Assembly (NCBI GenBank): GCA_947475165.1
Contig: CANJLD010000002.1
Span: forward strand, 186,001-250,000
DNA: 64,000 nt
Direction: 5' to 3'
Source of the DNA: Bacteroidota bacterium
GTDB lineage: Bacteria; Bacteroidota; Bacteroidia; Chitinophagales; LD1
Shown here: positions 1 through 8,572 of the stretch, in pieces
How the letters are laid out: each line of letters starts with the position of its first letter
How positions within the stretch are numbered: the first letter of the stretch is position 1
Position numbers and translations under genes: made by a program
The notes under the pieces: generated by a model
Told to the model about the DNA's origin: nothing
Database searches by the model: none
The model's input: only the letters and a program-made list of their open reading frames with translations

Positions 1-2387
1 GAAACCTTTTCTACAATCTTTTGAAGAATGTAAAAGTCGTTATCGCTGTAAACATATTTTGGATGCTCCTCCACCGGTGAATGATTGATAATACTCCACA
101 TCGTATCAGGAAAATCGTTTCGAATAAAAAGAGAATCGGCCACTTGAATAGAAAATACACCATCAGCCGTTTTGCGATAATATCTTTCGAAATTGCTGTC
201 AACCGTGTTTTTATAAAACATGAAAAATGCTTTCAGCCCCGCCTGATGGGTTAGCACATCCTTCAGTTTTAGCTTTTTTATGGTAGCATCTTTGGGCAGG
301 TCAAGGTAATCGCCAACCGTTTTGTCGAGATTTATTTTTTTCTGCTCACACAACTTCATTATCGCAATAGTGGTGGCGGCAACTTTAGAAATAGAAGCAA
401 GGTCGTATAGCTCGCCCGGTTTAACCACTTCGCTGCTCTCGTAAATTTTTGTGCCGTAGCATTTGTTCCAAATCACCTTTCCATCTTTTGCTACCAACAG
501 TTGGCAACCGGGAAACGCCTTACCATCAATTCCTTTTTGAATGATGTCGTCCATCCGTTTTAGCTCGGCAGTTTTCAAACCAACTTCTTCAGGCGAGGAA
601 ATTTTTAAACGATAAATGGAATCAGAAACAAAACCGGCACCGGCAGGAAAGGCAGGAGAAGCGGTAACTGGCAACTTACCCGATATTTTTTCGGCACCGA
701 ACAAAGCGTTTGCTGCTGCAAGGTTAGTAGCATCGTTATCTTCATATGCTTCAAGAATCCAGGGCGCGTATTCAAAAAATTTCAACGCGTAAGGATTTCC
801 GAAAACGCAAAGCACCACTTTTGTTCTGCCGGTGAGCGAGTCAATAAACTTTCTTGTTTCCTCAGTTACGTTGTAATTTTTTGCAGCCGCGCGAACCATA
901 GCGTGCAAATCAACAATCACTAAATCGTAAGTAGCCAGCGTATCGAAAATACCGTTAAACGATTTTTCGTTGTGCTCAAAACTCTGATTGAAAAAATCTA
1001 TTTCCGCAAAATTGTTGATGTGTCGCTGAAATGACGATGCACCCGAATTACCAATAGAAAGCGAGGCCACTTTTTTGTAATTCCAATCTTTGAAAGGAAG
1101 GAGATTTTCCTGATTAGCGGCAAGCGTTATCGCCTGCTCATACAATTTCAATCGAAGCAATTTGCCTTTCGTATTATTCAAATCCTCGTGCAGATTTTCA
1201 AGCGCAACGTGTTGTGGTTTATTTAACCCAAGCTTGTATTTATACGCCAGAACTTTTTTAACTCGAGTCTCTAACTCACTTACAGAAATCACTTCGCTAT
1301 CCACCGCCATTTTAATTTTTTCAATTCCCTTCGAGGCATCCTCGCTGAACACCAGAATATCGCAACCCGCCATAAACGCCATGGAGTCAACCGTGCCTGG
1401 TTTGTAATATTTAGCAACACCTCTCATGTTCAGTGCGTCTGAAAAAACCAAACCATCAAAGCCGAGTGAATCTTTCAGCCAACCGGTGGCGATTTTTTTA
1501 GAAATGGAAGCCACCGAACCGGAATCGCTGTCAAGCGCAGGAACATTTAAGTGCGCCACCATCGCGCTACCCACGTTATTTTTAAAAAGAATTTTGAAAG
1601 GATAAAACTCCAGCGAATCGAAACTGGCTGCGCTCTTTGTTATTATAGGTAAATCAAAATGCGAATCGGTATTCACATCACCATGTCCCGGAAAATGTTT
1701 GGCACATGCAAGCACACCCTCATCCTGCATTCCATCGGCATACTCAATTCCCTTTAGAGCAACTTTGTATTTGTCTTCGCCAAAACTCCGGTCATTGATA
1801 ACCGGATTGTTCGGATTGTTGTTTACATCCACATCGGGCGCAAAATTGATGTTGATGCCAATGCGCTTGCACTCGCGACCAATCTCTCTTCCCATTTCAT
1901 AAATCAAAGTGTTGTCAGCCACTGCGCCCAGCGCAATCTGATGCGGAAACGAAATCGTGGAATCTAAACGCATGGCTAAACCCCATTCTCCATCAATAGC
2001 TATAAAACTTTTCACTTTGCAGGAATCCTGAATTTTATTTGTCCATTCCGCCTGCGGCTCCGGTAGCCCTTTAAAGAAAATTACTCCACCGGCTTTGCCT
2101 TGTTTCATCCAACTCAAAACCGAATCCATGTTATAGAGCTTGCCATCGGTGTAAGCAGCAATCATAAAAAACTGCCCGATTTTTTCTTCGACCGAGAGTT
2201 GTGAGTAAACAGAGTCAACCCAACTTACGCACGCTTTGTCGTTTTTCCAGTTTCTGAAATCTGGATTTTGAGCGACAGACAACAGACAACAGACAACGGA
2301 CAACAGAGAAAGACAAAGCCTGCGCAAATCGTTTCGTATTTCGTATTTCGTATTTCGTATTTCCACTTGTGCGAATAGACAAAACAT
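1..2387 (-). CDS. GH3 beta-N-acetylhexosaminidase fused to serine beta-lactamase-like domain (3' end off window)
   Basis: The frame is open from an ATG at 2387 to the window edge (at least 795 residues). Residues 1-39 look like a signal peptide ending ..LLSVA|Q. The first domain is glycoside hydrolase family 3 of the NagZ type, with the signature KHFPGHGD at residues 230-237; this family cleaves terminal beta-linked sugars, often GlcNAc from peptidoglycan or chitin. From about residue 610 a class C beta-lactamase/esterase-like domain follows, with the SxxK motif SISK at 665-668 and a later YSD motif. Such GH3-serine hydrolase fusions occur in Bacteroidota and are expected in the periplasm or outer membrane; the role of the second domain is unknown. 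The codons for the signal peptide are made largely of two 7-bp tandem repeats. Frame was checked at several points and is continuous. Confidence 0.85.
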   Translation of the reverse strand, partial: MFCLFAQVEIRNTKYEIRNDLRRLCLSLLSVVCCLLSVAQNPDFRNWKNDKACVSWVDSVYSQLSVEEKIGQFFMIAAYTDGKLYNMDSVLSWMKQGKAGGVIFFKGLPEPQAEWTNKIQDSCKVKSFIAIDGEWGLAMRLDSTISFPHQIALGAVADNTLIYEMGREIGRECKRIGININFAPDVDVNNNPNNPVINDRSFGEDKYKVALKGIEYADGMQDEGVLACAKHFPGHGDVNTDSHFDLPIITKSAASFDSLEFYPFKILFKNNVGSAMVAHLNVPALDSDSGSVASISKKIATGWLKDSLGFDGLVFSDALNMRGVAKYYKPGTVDSMAFMAGCDILVFSEDASKGIEKIKMAVDSEVISVSELETRVKKVLAYKYKLGLNKPQHVALENLHEDLNNTKGKLLRLKLYEQAITLAANQENLLPFKDWNYKKVASLSIGNSGASSFQRHINNFAEIDFFNQSFEHNEKSFNGIFDTLATYDLVIVDLHAMVRAAAKNYNVTEETRKFIDSLTGRTKVVLCVFGNPYALKFFEYAPWILEAYEDNDATNLAAANALFGAEKISGKLPVTASPAFPAGAGFVSDSIYRLKISSPEEVGLKTAELKRMDDIIQKGIDGKAFPGCQLLVAKDGKVIWNKCYGTKIYESSEVVKPGELYDLASISKVAATTIAIMKLCEQKKINLDKTVGDYLDLPKDATIKKLKLKDVLTHQAGLKAFFMFYKNTVDSNFERYYRKTADGVFSIQVADSLFIRNDFPDTMWSIINHSPVEEHPKYVYSDNDFYILQKIVEKV
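2274..2308. repeat. 7-bp tandem repeat, consensus AACAGAC, five units
   Basis: Five consecutive heptamers (GACAGAC, AACAGAC, AACAGAC, AACGGAC, AACAGAG) lie inside the GH3 gene and encode the hydrophobic core of its signal peptide on the minus strand. Because 7 is not a multiple of 3, gain or loss of one unit would shift the frame. Confidence 0.85.
2332..2363. repeat. 7-bp tandem repeat, TTTCGTA, four units plus partial
   Basis: Four perfect copies of TTTCGTA plus TTTC. On the minus strand they encode the charged n-region (about residues 9-19) of the GH3 signal peptide, 23 bp from the AACAGAC tract. Confidence 0.9.
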
Positions 2388-2503
2388 TTATCGTGCCTTG
2401 CTTAATTCTATTAACGACTTTTCTACTGTTTTATGTTGATTGAATTCCACAATTAATTTTTCCCAATAGAAAGCGAATTCTGCAAGGAAGAAATGCAAAT
2501 AAT

Positions 2504-2511
2504 TAAGTTTG
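2504..2511 (+). promoter_or_regulatory. Bacteroidota -7 box TAAGTTTG before mutL
   Basis: TAAGTTTG matches the Bacteroidota -7 consensus TAnnTTTG and ends 7 nt before the mutL ATG. Transcription would then start at or next to the start codon, giving a leaderless or nearly leaderless mRNA. No clear -33 TTTG is seen. Confidence 0.5.
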
Positions 2512-2518
2512 CGAACTC

Positions 2519-4357
2519 ATGGACATTATTCGTCTTCTGCCCGATAATATTGCTAACCAAATTGCTGCCGGTGAGGTTATTCAACGACCTTCTTCTGCTG
2601 TAAAAGAGTTATTGGAAAATTCGATTGATTCCGGTGCTACGCATATTAAACTGATTGTAAAGCAAGCGGGAAAAAGCTTGGTGCAGGTGATAGATAACGG
2701 TTGCGGCATGAGCGAAACTGATGCCAGGATGTGTTTTGAGAAACACGCTACTTCAAAAATTCGCGCGGCTGAAGATTTGTTCAACATCCGTACCATGGGC
2801 TTTCGCGGAGAGGCACTCGCTTCTATTGCAGCCATTGCGCAAGTAGAATTAAAAACAAGGCAAACCGGGGAGCAGCTCGGCACTTCAATTGAGATTGAAG
2901 GAATGAAAGTGCTGAAACAAGAGCCCTGTCAAACAGAAGAAGGAACTTCCATTGCCATGAAGAATCTTTTCTTCAATGTTCCCGCGCGAAGAAATTTTTT
3001 GAAAAGCGATACGGTTGAATTGAAAAATATTATTGAAGAGTTTCAACGCATTGCATTGGCGCATCCGAAAATCGGCTTTCAGCTTTTCAATAATGATTAC
3101 GAAATGTATCATTTGAAATCGGGAAATCTTAAACAGCGAATTGTTGCCTTGTTCGGAGATAATTATGCCGAGAAGATTGTACCGGTAGAAGAAAAAAGCT
3201 ACGCGCTGCACGTTTACGGCTTTACCGGTAAGCCGGAATTTTCGAAGAAGACAAGAGGGGAACAATTTATTTATGTAAACAATCGTTTCATCAAATCGCC
3301 TTATTTGAATCATGCGGTTTCGATGGCGTTTGAACAAATGATTCCGCAAGGCAGTCATCCGTTTTATGTTTTGTTCTTAGATATTGATCCTTCTAAAATT
3401 GACATCAATGTTCATCCGGCTAAATATGAAATCAAGTTTGAGGACGAGAAATTGGTTTACACGTTTGTGAACCTTGGAGTGAAACACGCGCTTGGAGCTT
3501 ACAGCGTTTCTCCAACATTAGATTTTAATCAGGAACATCATTTGAATAACAACGACACGTTCACTCAACAGCCGCGTACCTGGTTGGAGATTACACAGCA
3601 GGCTACAACAACGCGTGATGCGAAGAAGTATGCACCACCAAGTAATTTCCAATCGCTTAATAAACGGGAAGAAAATAATTTGAAGAATTGGGAACATGCG
3701 TTTGATACGGTAAGCAACAACAAACAGCCGGAAACCAGAAATCAGAAATCAGAAATCAGAAGTTCAGCGGAACATGATGTTTATAAAGAAGCTGTTCCGC
3801 CACATCAAATTCAGAACAGGTACATCGTTTCGCAAATTAAGAGCGGCTTTATTTTAATTGACCAGCAAGCCGCCCATGAGCGTGTTATGTTTGAGCGGTT
3901 TTTAAAGCTGCTCGACAGAAACAGAAATGAAAGTCAACGACAACTGTTTCCGCAGAATTTGGATTTGAATGCCATGGACACACAAATCCTATTGCAGATA
4001 TTACCTGAGATAAACAATCTTGGTTTCGATATTCAGGAGTTTGGCAAAAACAGTTTCGTCATTCACGGATTTCCGGCCGATATCTTGCAAGGCGATGAAA
4101 AGAAAATGATCGAAGAATTGATTGAGCAATTCAAAATGAATTCGCAGGTAACAAAGCTTTCTAAGCGCGAAACATTGGCGAAATCATTAGCACATAGCTC
4201 AAGTATTAAAGCAGGAAAAAAACTTTCGGTAGAAGAAATGAAAACATTGATTGATGAATTGTTCGCCTGCGAAAATGCTTTCACTGCGCCCAACGGACGA
4301 TTTACTTTTATTACCCTGAACAATGATGAATTAGAAAAACGCTTCGAGAACAAATAA
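2519..4357 (+). CDS. mutL: DNA mismatch repair protein MutL
   Basis: A 612-residue MutL. The N-terminal GHKL ATPase is complete: the KELLENSIDSGA helix (catalytic Glu30 and Asn34), DNGCGMS, and GFRGEALASI near residue 95. The C-terminal dimerisation domain starts near residue 430 and carries DQQAAHERVMFE, a version of the metal-binding endonuclease motif DQHA(x)2E(x)4E in which His is replaced by Gln, so nicking activity is plausible but not certain. It couples MutS mismatch recognition to strand incision. No mutS is in the window. The linker between the domains (about residues 404-415) is encoded by a 7-bp tandem repeat. Start ATG 2519 sits directly after a TAAGTTTG promoter box. Confidence 0.97.
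   Translation: MDIIRLLPDNIANQIAAGEVIQRPSSAVKELLENSIDSGATHIKLIVKQAGKSLVQVIDNGCGMSETDARMCFEKHATSKIRAAEDLFNIRTMGFRGEALASIAAIAQVELKTRQTGEQLGTSIEIEGMKVLKQEPCQTEEGTSIAMKNLFFNVPARRNFLKSDTVELKNIIEEFQRIALAHPKIGFQLFNNDYEMYHLKSGNLKQRIVALFGDNYAEKIVPVEEKSYALHVYGFTGKPEFSKKTRGEQFIYVNNRFIKSPYLNHAVSMAFEQMIPQGSHPFYVLFLDIDPSKIDINVHPAKYEIKFEDEKLVYTFVNLGVKHALGAYSVSPTLDFNQEHHLNNNDTFTQQPRTWLEITQQATTTRDAKKYAPPSNFQSLNKREENNLKNWEHAFDTVSNNKQPETRNQKSEIRSSAEHDVYKEAVPPHQIQNRYIVSQIKSGFILIDQQAAHERVMFERFLKLLDRNRNESQRQLFPQNLDLNAMDTQILLQILPEINNLGFDIQEFGKNSFVIHGFPADILQGDEKKMIEELIEQFKMNSQVTKLSKRETLAKSLAHSSSIKAGKKLSVEEMKTLIDELFACENAFTAPNGRFTFITLNNDELEKRFENK
3729..3763. repeat. 7-bp tandem repeat (CAGAAAT) inside the mutL linker
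   Basis: Three perfect CAGAAAT units (3736-3756) are flanked by one degenerate unit on each side. They encode part of the flexible linker of MutL (ETRNQKSEIRSS). Slippage by one unit would frameshift the gene after the ATPase domain. Confidence 0.85.
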
Positions 4358-4388
4358 TTTTCGCGCTCAATCGTTTCATCTCTTCAAT

Positions 4389-4396
4389 TACATTTG
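4389..4396 (+). promoter_or_regulatory. -7 box TACATTTG before the rhomboid gene
   Basis: A perfect TAnnTTTG box ends 6 nt before ATG 4403. It overlaps the TTG at 4394 that could be read as an upstream start, which argues that the real start is ATG 4403. Confidence 0.55.
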
Positions 4397-4402
4397 TCGC
4401 CC

Positions 4403-5074
4403 ATGTTTGATAATATAAATCTAAAGAGCGTAACGTTTAACTTAATCGTCATTAACGTGCTGATGTTTTTTGCCACCAATTTTTTTGGTGAAAAAATGTA
4501 TGAATTGTTCGCGCTTTTCTACCCAGCCAGTCCATTTTTTAAACCGATGCAGCTTATCACGCACATGTTCATGCACGGAAATGTTGGGCATATATTCTCA
4601 AATATGTTTGCGCTGTTCATGTTCGGAGCAATTCTTGAACGCGTGTGGGGACCGCAACGATTTTTATTTTTCTACTTCGTTACCGGTTTAGGTGCAATGT
4701 TATTACACACCGCAGTGGAAGCTTGGATAATCCATAACTTCACTGGTTCATTTGCTCCATCGTTTGAATTGCTTAACGAATTTCCTGATGTAGCGACAAT
4801 GTATGTAACGCCAACCGTTGGCGCATCCGGTGCTATTTTCGGAATCCTGATTGCATTTGGAATGTTGTTTCCCAACACGGAACTGTTTTTAATGTTTATA
4901 CCTGTTCCTGTAAAAGCAAAATATTTTGTCTCCCTGTATGTTTTGTGGGAACTGTATCGCGGCATCAGTATGAGTCAGGGCGATAATGTTGCGCACTTCG
5001 CTCATCTTGGCGGTGCACTGTTCGGATTCCTACTTGTTAAATACTGGAATCGCAACCGGTTTACTCTCTACTAA
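4403..5074 (+). CDS. Rhomboid family intramembrane serine protease
   Basis: A 223-residue, largely hydrophobic protein with about six membrane segments. It shows the rhomboid landmarks in order: HMFMHGNVGHIFSNM in segment 2, the nucleophile motif GASGAIFG near residue 142, and the catalytic-His segment HFAHLGGALFGF near residue 203, so it is predicted to be active in cleaving transmembrane substrates in the inner membrane. The start was set at ATG 4403 rather than TTG 4394 because the latter lies inside the promoter box. It follows mutL by 45 bp with its own promoter. A second rhomboid lies at 19825-20706. Substrate unknown. Confidence 0.92.
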   Translation: MFDNINLKSVTFNLIVINVLMFFATNFFGEKMYELFALFYPASPFFKPMQLITHMFMHGNVGHIFSNMFALFMFGAILERVWGPQRFLFFYFVTGLGAMLLHTAVEAWIIHNFTGSFAPSFELLNEFPDVATMYVTPTVGASGAIFGILIAFGMLFPNTELFLMFIPVPVKAKYFVSLYVLWELYRGISMSQGDNVAHFAHLGGALFGFLLVKYWNRNRFTLY

Positions 5075-5202
5075 TACTCTTTAGCAATTCGCTGTCTGAT
5101 TTATTGAAGCGGACTGCTTAGTATTCATTTCGGTTTCTTCTGTTCAAAAACCATCTCACATTCCTTAGCAAAGCATCGGATATTCGCGCAAAAGAAAAGT
5201 AG

Positions 5203-7641
5203 ATGCAGGTTTTAAAATTTGGAGGCACCTCGGTTGCCAATGCTGAAAATATTTTGAAGACGATTGCCATTGTGCAGAAAGCTGTAGCGAAAGGAAAGAC
5301 AATGGTTGTTGTTTCTGCGTTAGGCGGAACAACAGACATGTTGATTGATGCCGGAAAATTAGCTGCCAGCGGAGATGAAGCGTATAAAGCAAAACTAAGC
5401 GCGATTGAACAACGCCACTTGCAAACAACTACAGATTTGATTGCCGATAAAAACCAATCTCTCCTTTTAGTGGAAGTAAAAAAACAATGCAGCGAACTCC
5501 GCGCCATTTGCGAAGGTGTTTTTTTATTACGCGAATTATCTAACCGCACAATCGATAGCATTGTAAGTTTTGGGGAACTGCTCTCATCAATTATGATTTC
5601 GCACAAATTGAATTCCCTCGAGGTAAAACACGAATGGAAAGATTCGCGCGAACTTATAGAAACCAATTCGAACTACACATTTGCCGCAGTAAATTTTGAA
5701 GAGACCAACAAAAAAATTCTGGCGTTTATAAAAGAAAAACCGTCTGAGCTTTATCTTTTGCCGGGATTTATTGCAAGTGATGCTACCGGTGTTACCACTA
5801 CACTTGGCCGTGGGGGATCAGATTATACAGCTGCAATTTTTGCAGCAGCCGTTAAAGCAAGCGTCTTAGAAATTTGGACAGATGTAAGCGGCATGATGAC
5901 TGCCGACCCGCGCTTAGTTCAAAATGTAAAAGTGATTCCGCGCATTTCGTATCAGGAGGCAATGGAACTTTCGCATTTTGGTGCGAAGGTTATTTATCCG
6001 CCAACCATTCAACCGGTGATGAGTTTGGGGATGCCGCTTTGGATTAAAAACACATTTGCACCTGATGACGAAGGAACATTGATTGAAAACAAGAGCGATG
6101 CGAATCAAAATGTGGTGAGTGGAATTTCAAGCATCGGCAAGGTTTCGATGTTATTGCTGGAAGGAAGCGGTATGGTGGGCATTCCAGGATTTTCGAAACG
6201 ATTGTTTGATGCGTTGAGCAGAGAGAAAATAAATGTGATTCTGATTACGCAGAGTTCATCGGAACATTCAATATGTGTAGCGATAGATGAAGCGAATGCT
6301 GTAAAAGCAAAAGCTGCAGTAGATATAGAATTTGAATACGAAATAGGAACAAAGAAACTTGAACCGCTCAGCGTAGAAAGCTCATTGGCGATTGTTGCAT
6401 TGGTTGGCGATAATATGAAAAATCATCCTGGTATTAGCGGAAGAATGTTCAGTGCACTTGGAAAGAATGGTGTGAATATTCGCGCTATTGCACAGGGTTC
6501 TTCCGAAAAAAATATTTCGGCAGTTATCACCGCACTGGATGTAAAGAAAGCCATCAACGTATTGCACGAAGAGTTTTTTGAAACCACTTACAAGCAGGTG
6601 AATCTTTTTATTTCGGGCGCAGGGAATGTGGGCAAACGCTTAATTGAACAACTAAAACTGCAACAGGGGTATCTGCAAATACATTTGCGCTTAAACGTTC
6701 GCGTGGTGGCTATTGCTAATAGTAAACAGGTTGCTTTGAATGAAGAAGGAATTGATTTAAACAATTGGGAAGTTGAGTTGAAAAAAGCTGCACCAATGAA
6801 ATTGAATGAGTTGGTAAAATTTATTCAAGAGAAAAATCTCCGCAATTCGGTTTTTGTAGATGTTACTGCCAACGAAGAAGTATCGAAGAGCTATGCTTCG
6901 CTGTTGCAGAAAAGCGTTTCGGTAGTTGCCTGCAATAAAATTGCAGCTTCATCTGCTTACAATAATTACGAGCAGTTGAAAAACACAGCCCGCGAATTCA
7001 ACACTTCATTTTTGTTTGAAACCAATGTGGGGGCAGGTCTGCCGGTTATAGGTACGCTGAACGATTTAATGCGAAGTGGTGACGAAGTGCAGAAAATTCA
7101 AGCGGTGCTTTCCGGCACATTAAATTTTGTTTTCAATAATTATGATGGCACAAAAACCTTTGCCAGCGTGGTTAAGCAGGCACAGGACGAAGGCTACACC
7201 GAACCCGACCCGCGGTTAGATTTAGGTGGCACCGATGTAATGCGAAAAATTTTAATTCTTGCCCGCGAAGCCGGAAACAAAATGGAGATGAGCGATATTG
7301 CTAACAATGTTTTTCTTCCCGAAGAATGTATGCAAGGTGATGTAGCAGCGTTTTATAAGTCGCTCGAAAAATATGAAGAGCATTTCAAAAAATTATTTGA
7401 TGAAGCCAACGTGAAGAACTGTAAACTGAAGTTTGTTACTCAGCTTGAAAATGGAAAAGCATCGGTAGGCTTGCAGCACATTAGCAAGGAGCACGACTTA
7501 TATCATTTATATGGTAAGGATAATGTGGTTTTATTTTTCACGCGCAGATATTCGCAGCAACCGTTGGTAATTAAAGGAGCTGGAGCAGGAGCAGATGTAA
7601 CTGCATCGGGAGTGTTTGCTGATATTTTAAGAGCTGTTTAA
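5203..7641 (+). CDS. thrA: Bifunctional aspartate kinase / homoserine dehydrogenase
   Basis: An 812-residue fusion catalysing the first (aspartate to aspartyl-phosphate) and third (aspartate semialdehyde to homoserine) steps of threonine/methionine synthesis. The kinase domain begins KFGGTSVANAEN and has the GRGGSDYTAA motif near 202. Two ACT-type regulatory regions follow (about 300-450; note SSEHSICVAID and GSSEKNISAVI), the usual site of threonine feedback inhibition. The dehydrogenase has the NAD(P)-binding FISGAGNVGKRL near 468, the CNKIAAS motif and the GTLNFVFN and GTDVMRK segments. Length matches the family. It heads thrA-thrB-thrC, with 2 nt to thrB. The 128-bp leader shows no evident attenuator peptide or promoter box. 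Confidence 0.97.
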   Translation: MQVLKFGGTSVANAENILKTIAIVQKAVAKGKTMVVVSALGGTTDMLIDAGKLAASGDEAYKAKLSAIEQRHLQTTTDLIADKNQSLLLVEVKKQCSELRAICEGVFLLRELSNRTIDSIVSFGELLSSIMISHKLNSLEVKHEWKDSRELIETNSNYTFAAVNFEETNKKILAFIKEKPSELYLLPGFIASDATGVTTTLGRGGSDYTAAIFAAAVKASVLEIWTDVSGMMTADPRLVQNVKVIPRISYQEAMELSHFGAKVIYPPTIQPVMSLGMPLWIKNTFAPDDEGTLIENKSDANQNVVSGISSIGKVSMLLLEGSGMVGIPGFSKRLFDALSREKINVILITQSSSEHSICVAIDEANAVKAKAAVDIEFEYEIGTKKLEPLSVESSLAIVALVGDNMKNHPGISGRMFSALGKNGVNIRAIAQGSSEKNISAVITALDVKKAINVLHEEFFETTYKQVNLFISGAGNVGKRLIEQLKLQQGYLQIHLRLNVRVVAIANSKQVALNEEGIDLNNWEVELKKAAPMKLNELVKFIQEKNLRNSVFVDVTANEEVSKSYASLLQKSVSVVACNKIAASSAYNNYEQLKNTAREFNTSFLFETNVGAGLPVIGTLNDLMRSGDEVQKIQAVLSGTLNFVFNNYDGTKTFASVVKQAQDEGYTEPDPRLDLGGTDVMRKILILAREAGNKMEMSDIANNVFLPEECMQGDVAAFYKSLEKYEEHFKKLFDEANVKNCKLKFVTQLENGKASVGLQHISKEHDLYHLYGKDNVVLFFTRRYSQQPLVIKGAGAGADVTASGVFADILRAV

Positions 7642-7643
7642 TT

Positions 7644-8567
7644 ATGAAAGAAGTAACCATTTTATCTCCTGCTACTATCGCAAATATTGTTTGCGGTTTT
7701 GATGTGATGGGCTTTGCCATTCATCAACCGGCCGATAAAATTGTGATGCGCCTGCTCGAAAAAAAGGAAATCCGCATCATCAATAAAGATGGATACAATC
7801 TGCCAACAGAACCGGAGAAAAATGTTTTTGGCGGTGCGCTGCTTGCTATGATGCGTGAAGTGAAAGAGGAAATAGGTTTTGAAATTGAAAGCACCAAAGT
7901 GATAAAGCCGGGGAGCGGAATTGGTTCAAGTGCGGCAAGCGCAGCCGGTGTGGTTGTTGGTGCCAATCATTTACTCGGCAATCGTTTTTTGAAAAATGAA
8001 TTGGTGCGCTTTGCCATGCATGGCGAACAAATTGCATCACAAGCATGGCATGCCGATAATATTGCGCCTTGCATTTACGGTGGCGTTACACTCATTCGTA
8101 GTAACGAGCCGCTTGATATTATTCCGCTTGATTTTCCTCCGTTGTATGTAACAGTTATTCATCCGCAAATTGAAGTAAAGACAAGTTACGCACGCGAAAT
8201 TTTACCTAAACAGGTTTCGCTAAAAGATGCAGTTACTCAATGGGCAAATGTTGGCGGACTGGTGGCGGGCTTTATGAAACAGGATTATGATTTAATCAGC
8301 CGCTCACTACAAGATGTTTTAATTGAACCGGTGCGCAGTAAACTGATTCCTAGTTTTGATAAAATGAAAAAACGTTGCTTAGAAGCCGGTGCATTAGGCG
8401 GAGGAATTTCTGGTTCAGGTCCTTCGGTTTTTATGTTGAGTAAAGATCAAGCAACAGCAAAAGCAGTTGAAGAAGTAATGAATGAAGTGTATCGGAAAAT
8501 GGGAGTTGAGTTTAATGTGTATGTAACTACAGTGAATAGTAAAGGAGTGGAAATTGTAAACGGATAA
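7644..8567 (+). CDS. thrB: Homoserine kinase
   Basis: A 307-residue GHMP-superfamily kinase that phosphorylates homoserine to O-phosphohomoserine. The ATP-binding glycine/serine loop GSGIGSSAASAAG is near residue 91 and the C-terminal GGGISGSGPSVF loop near 250. It begins 2 nt after thrA and ends 5 nt before thrC, so the three are one transcription unit. Confidence 0.97.
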   Translation: MKEVTILSPATIANIVCGFDVMGFAIHQPADKIVMRLLEKKEIRIINKDGYNLPTEPEKNVFGGALLAMMREVKEEIGFEIESTKVIKPGSGIGSSAASAAGVVVGANHLLGNRFLKNELVRFAMHGEQIASQAWHADNIAPCIYGGVTLIRSNEPLDIIPLDFPPLYVTVIHPQIEVKTSYAREILPKQVSLKDAVTQWANVGGLVAGFMKQDYDLISRSLQDVLIEPVRSKLIPSFDKMKKRCLEAGALGGGISGSGPSVFMLSKDQATAKAVEEVMNEVYRKMGVEFNVYVTTVNSKGVEIVNG

Positions 8568-8572
8568 GAGAA

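Noticed and set aside
2885-3358. 157-codon frame antisense to mutL
   Set aside because: Lies wholly inside the conserved mutL ATPase region and shows no recognisable protein features.
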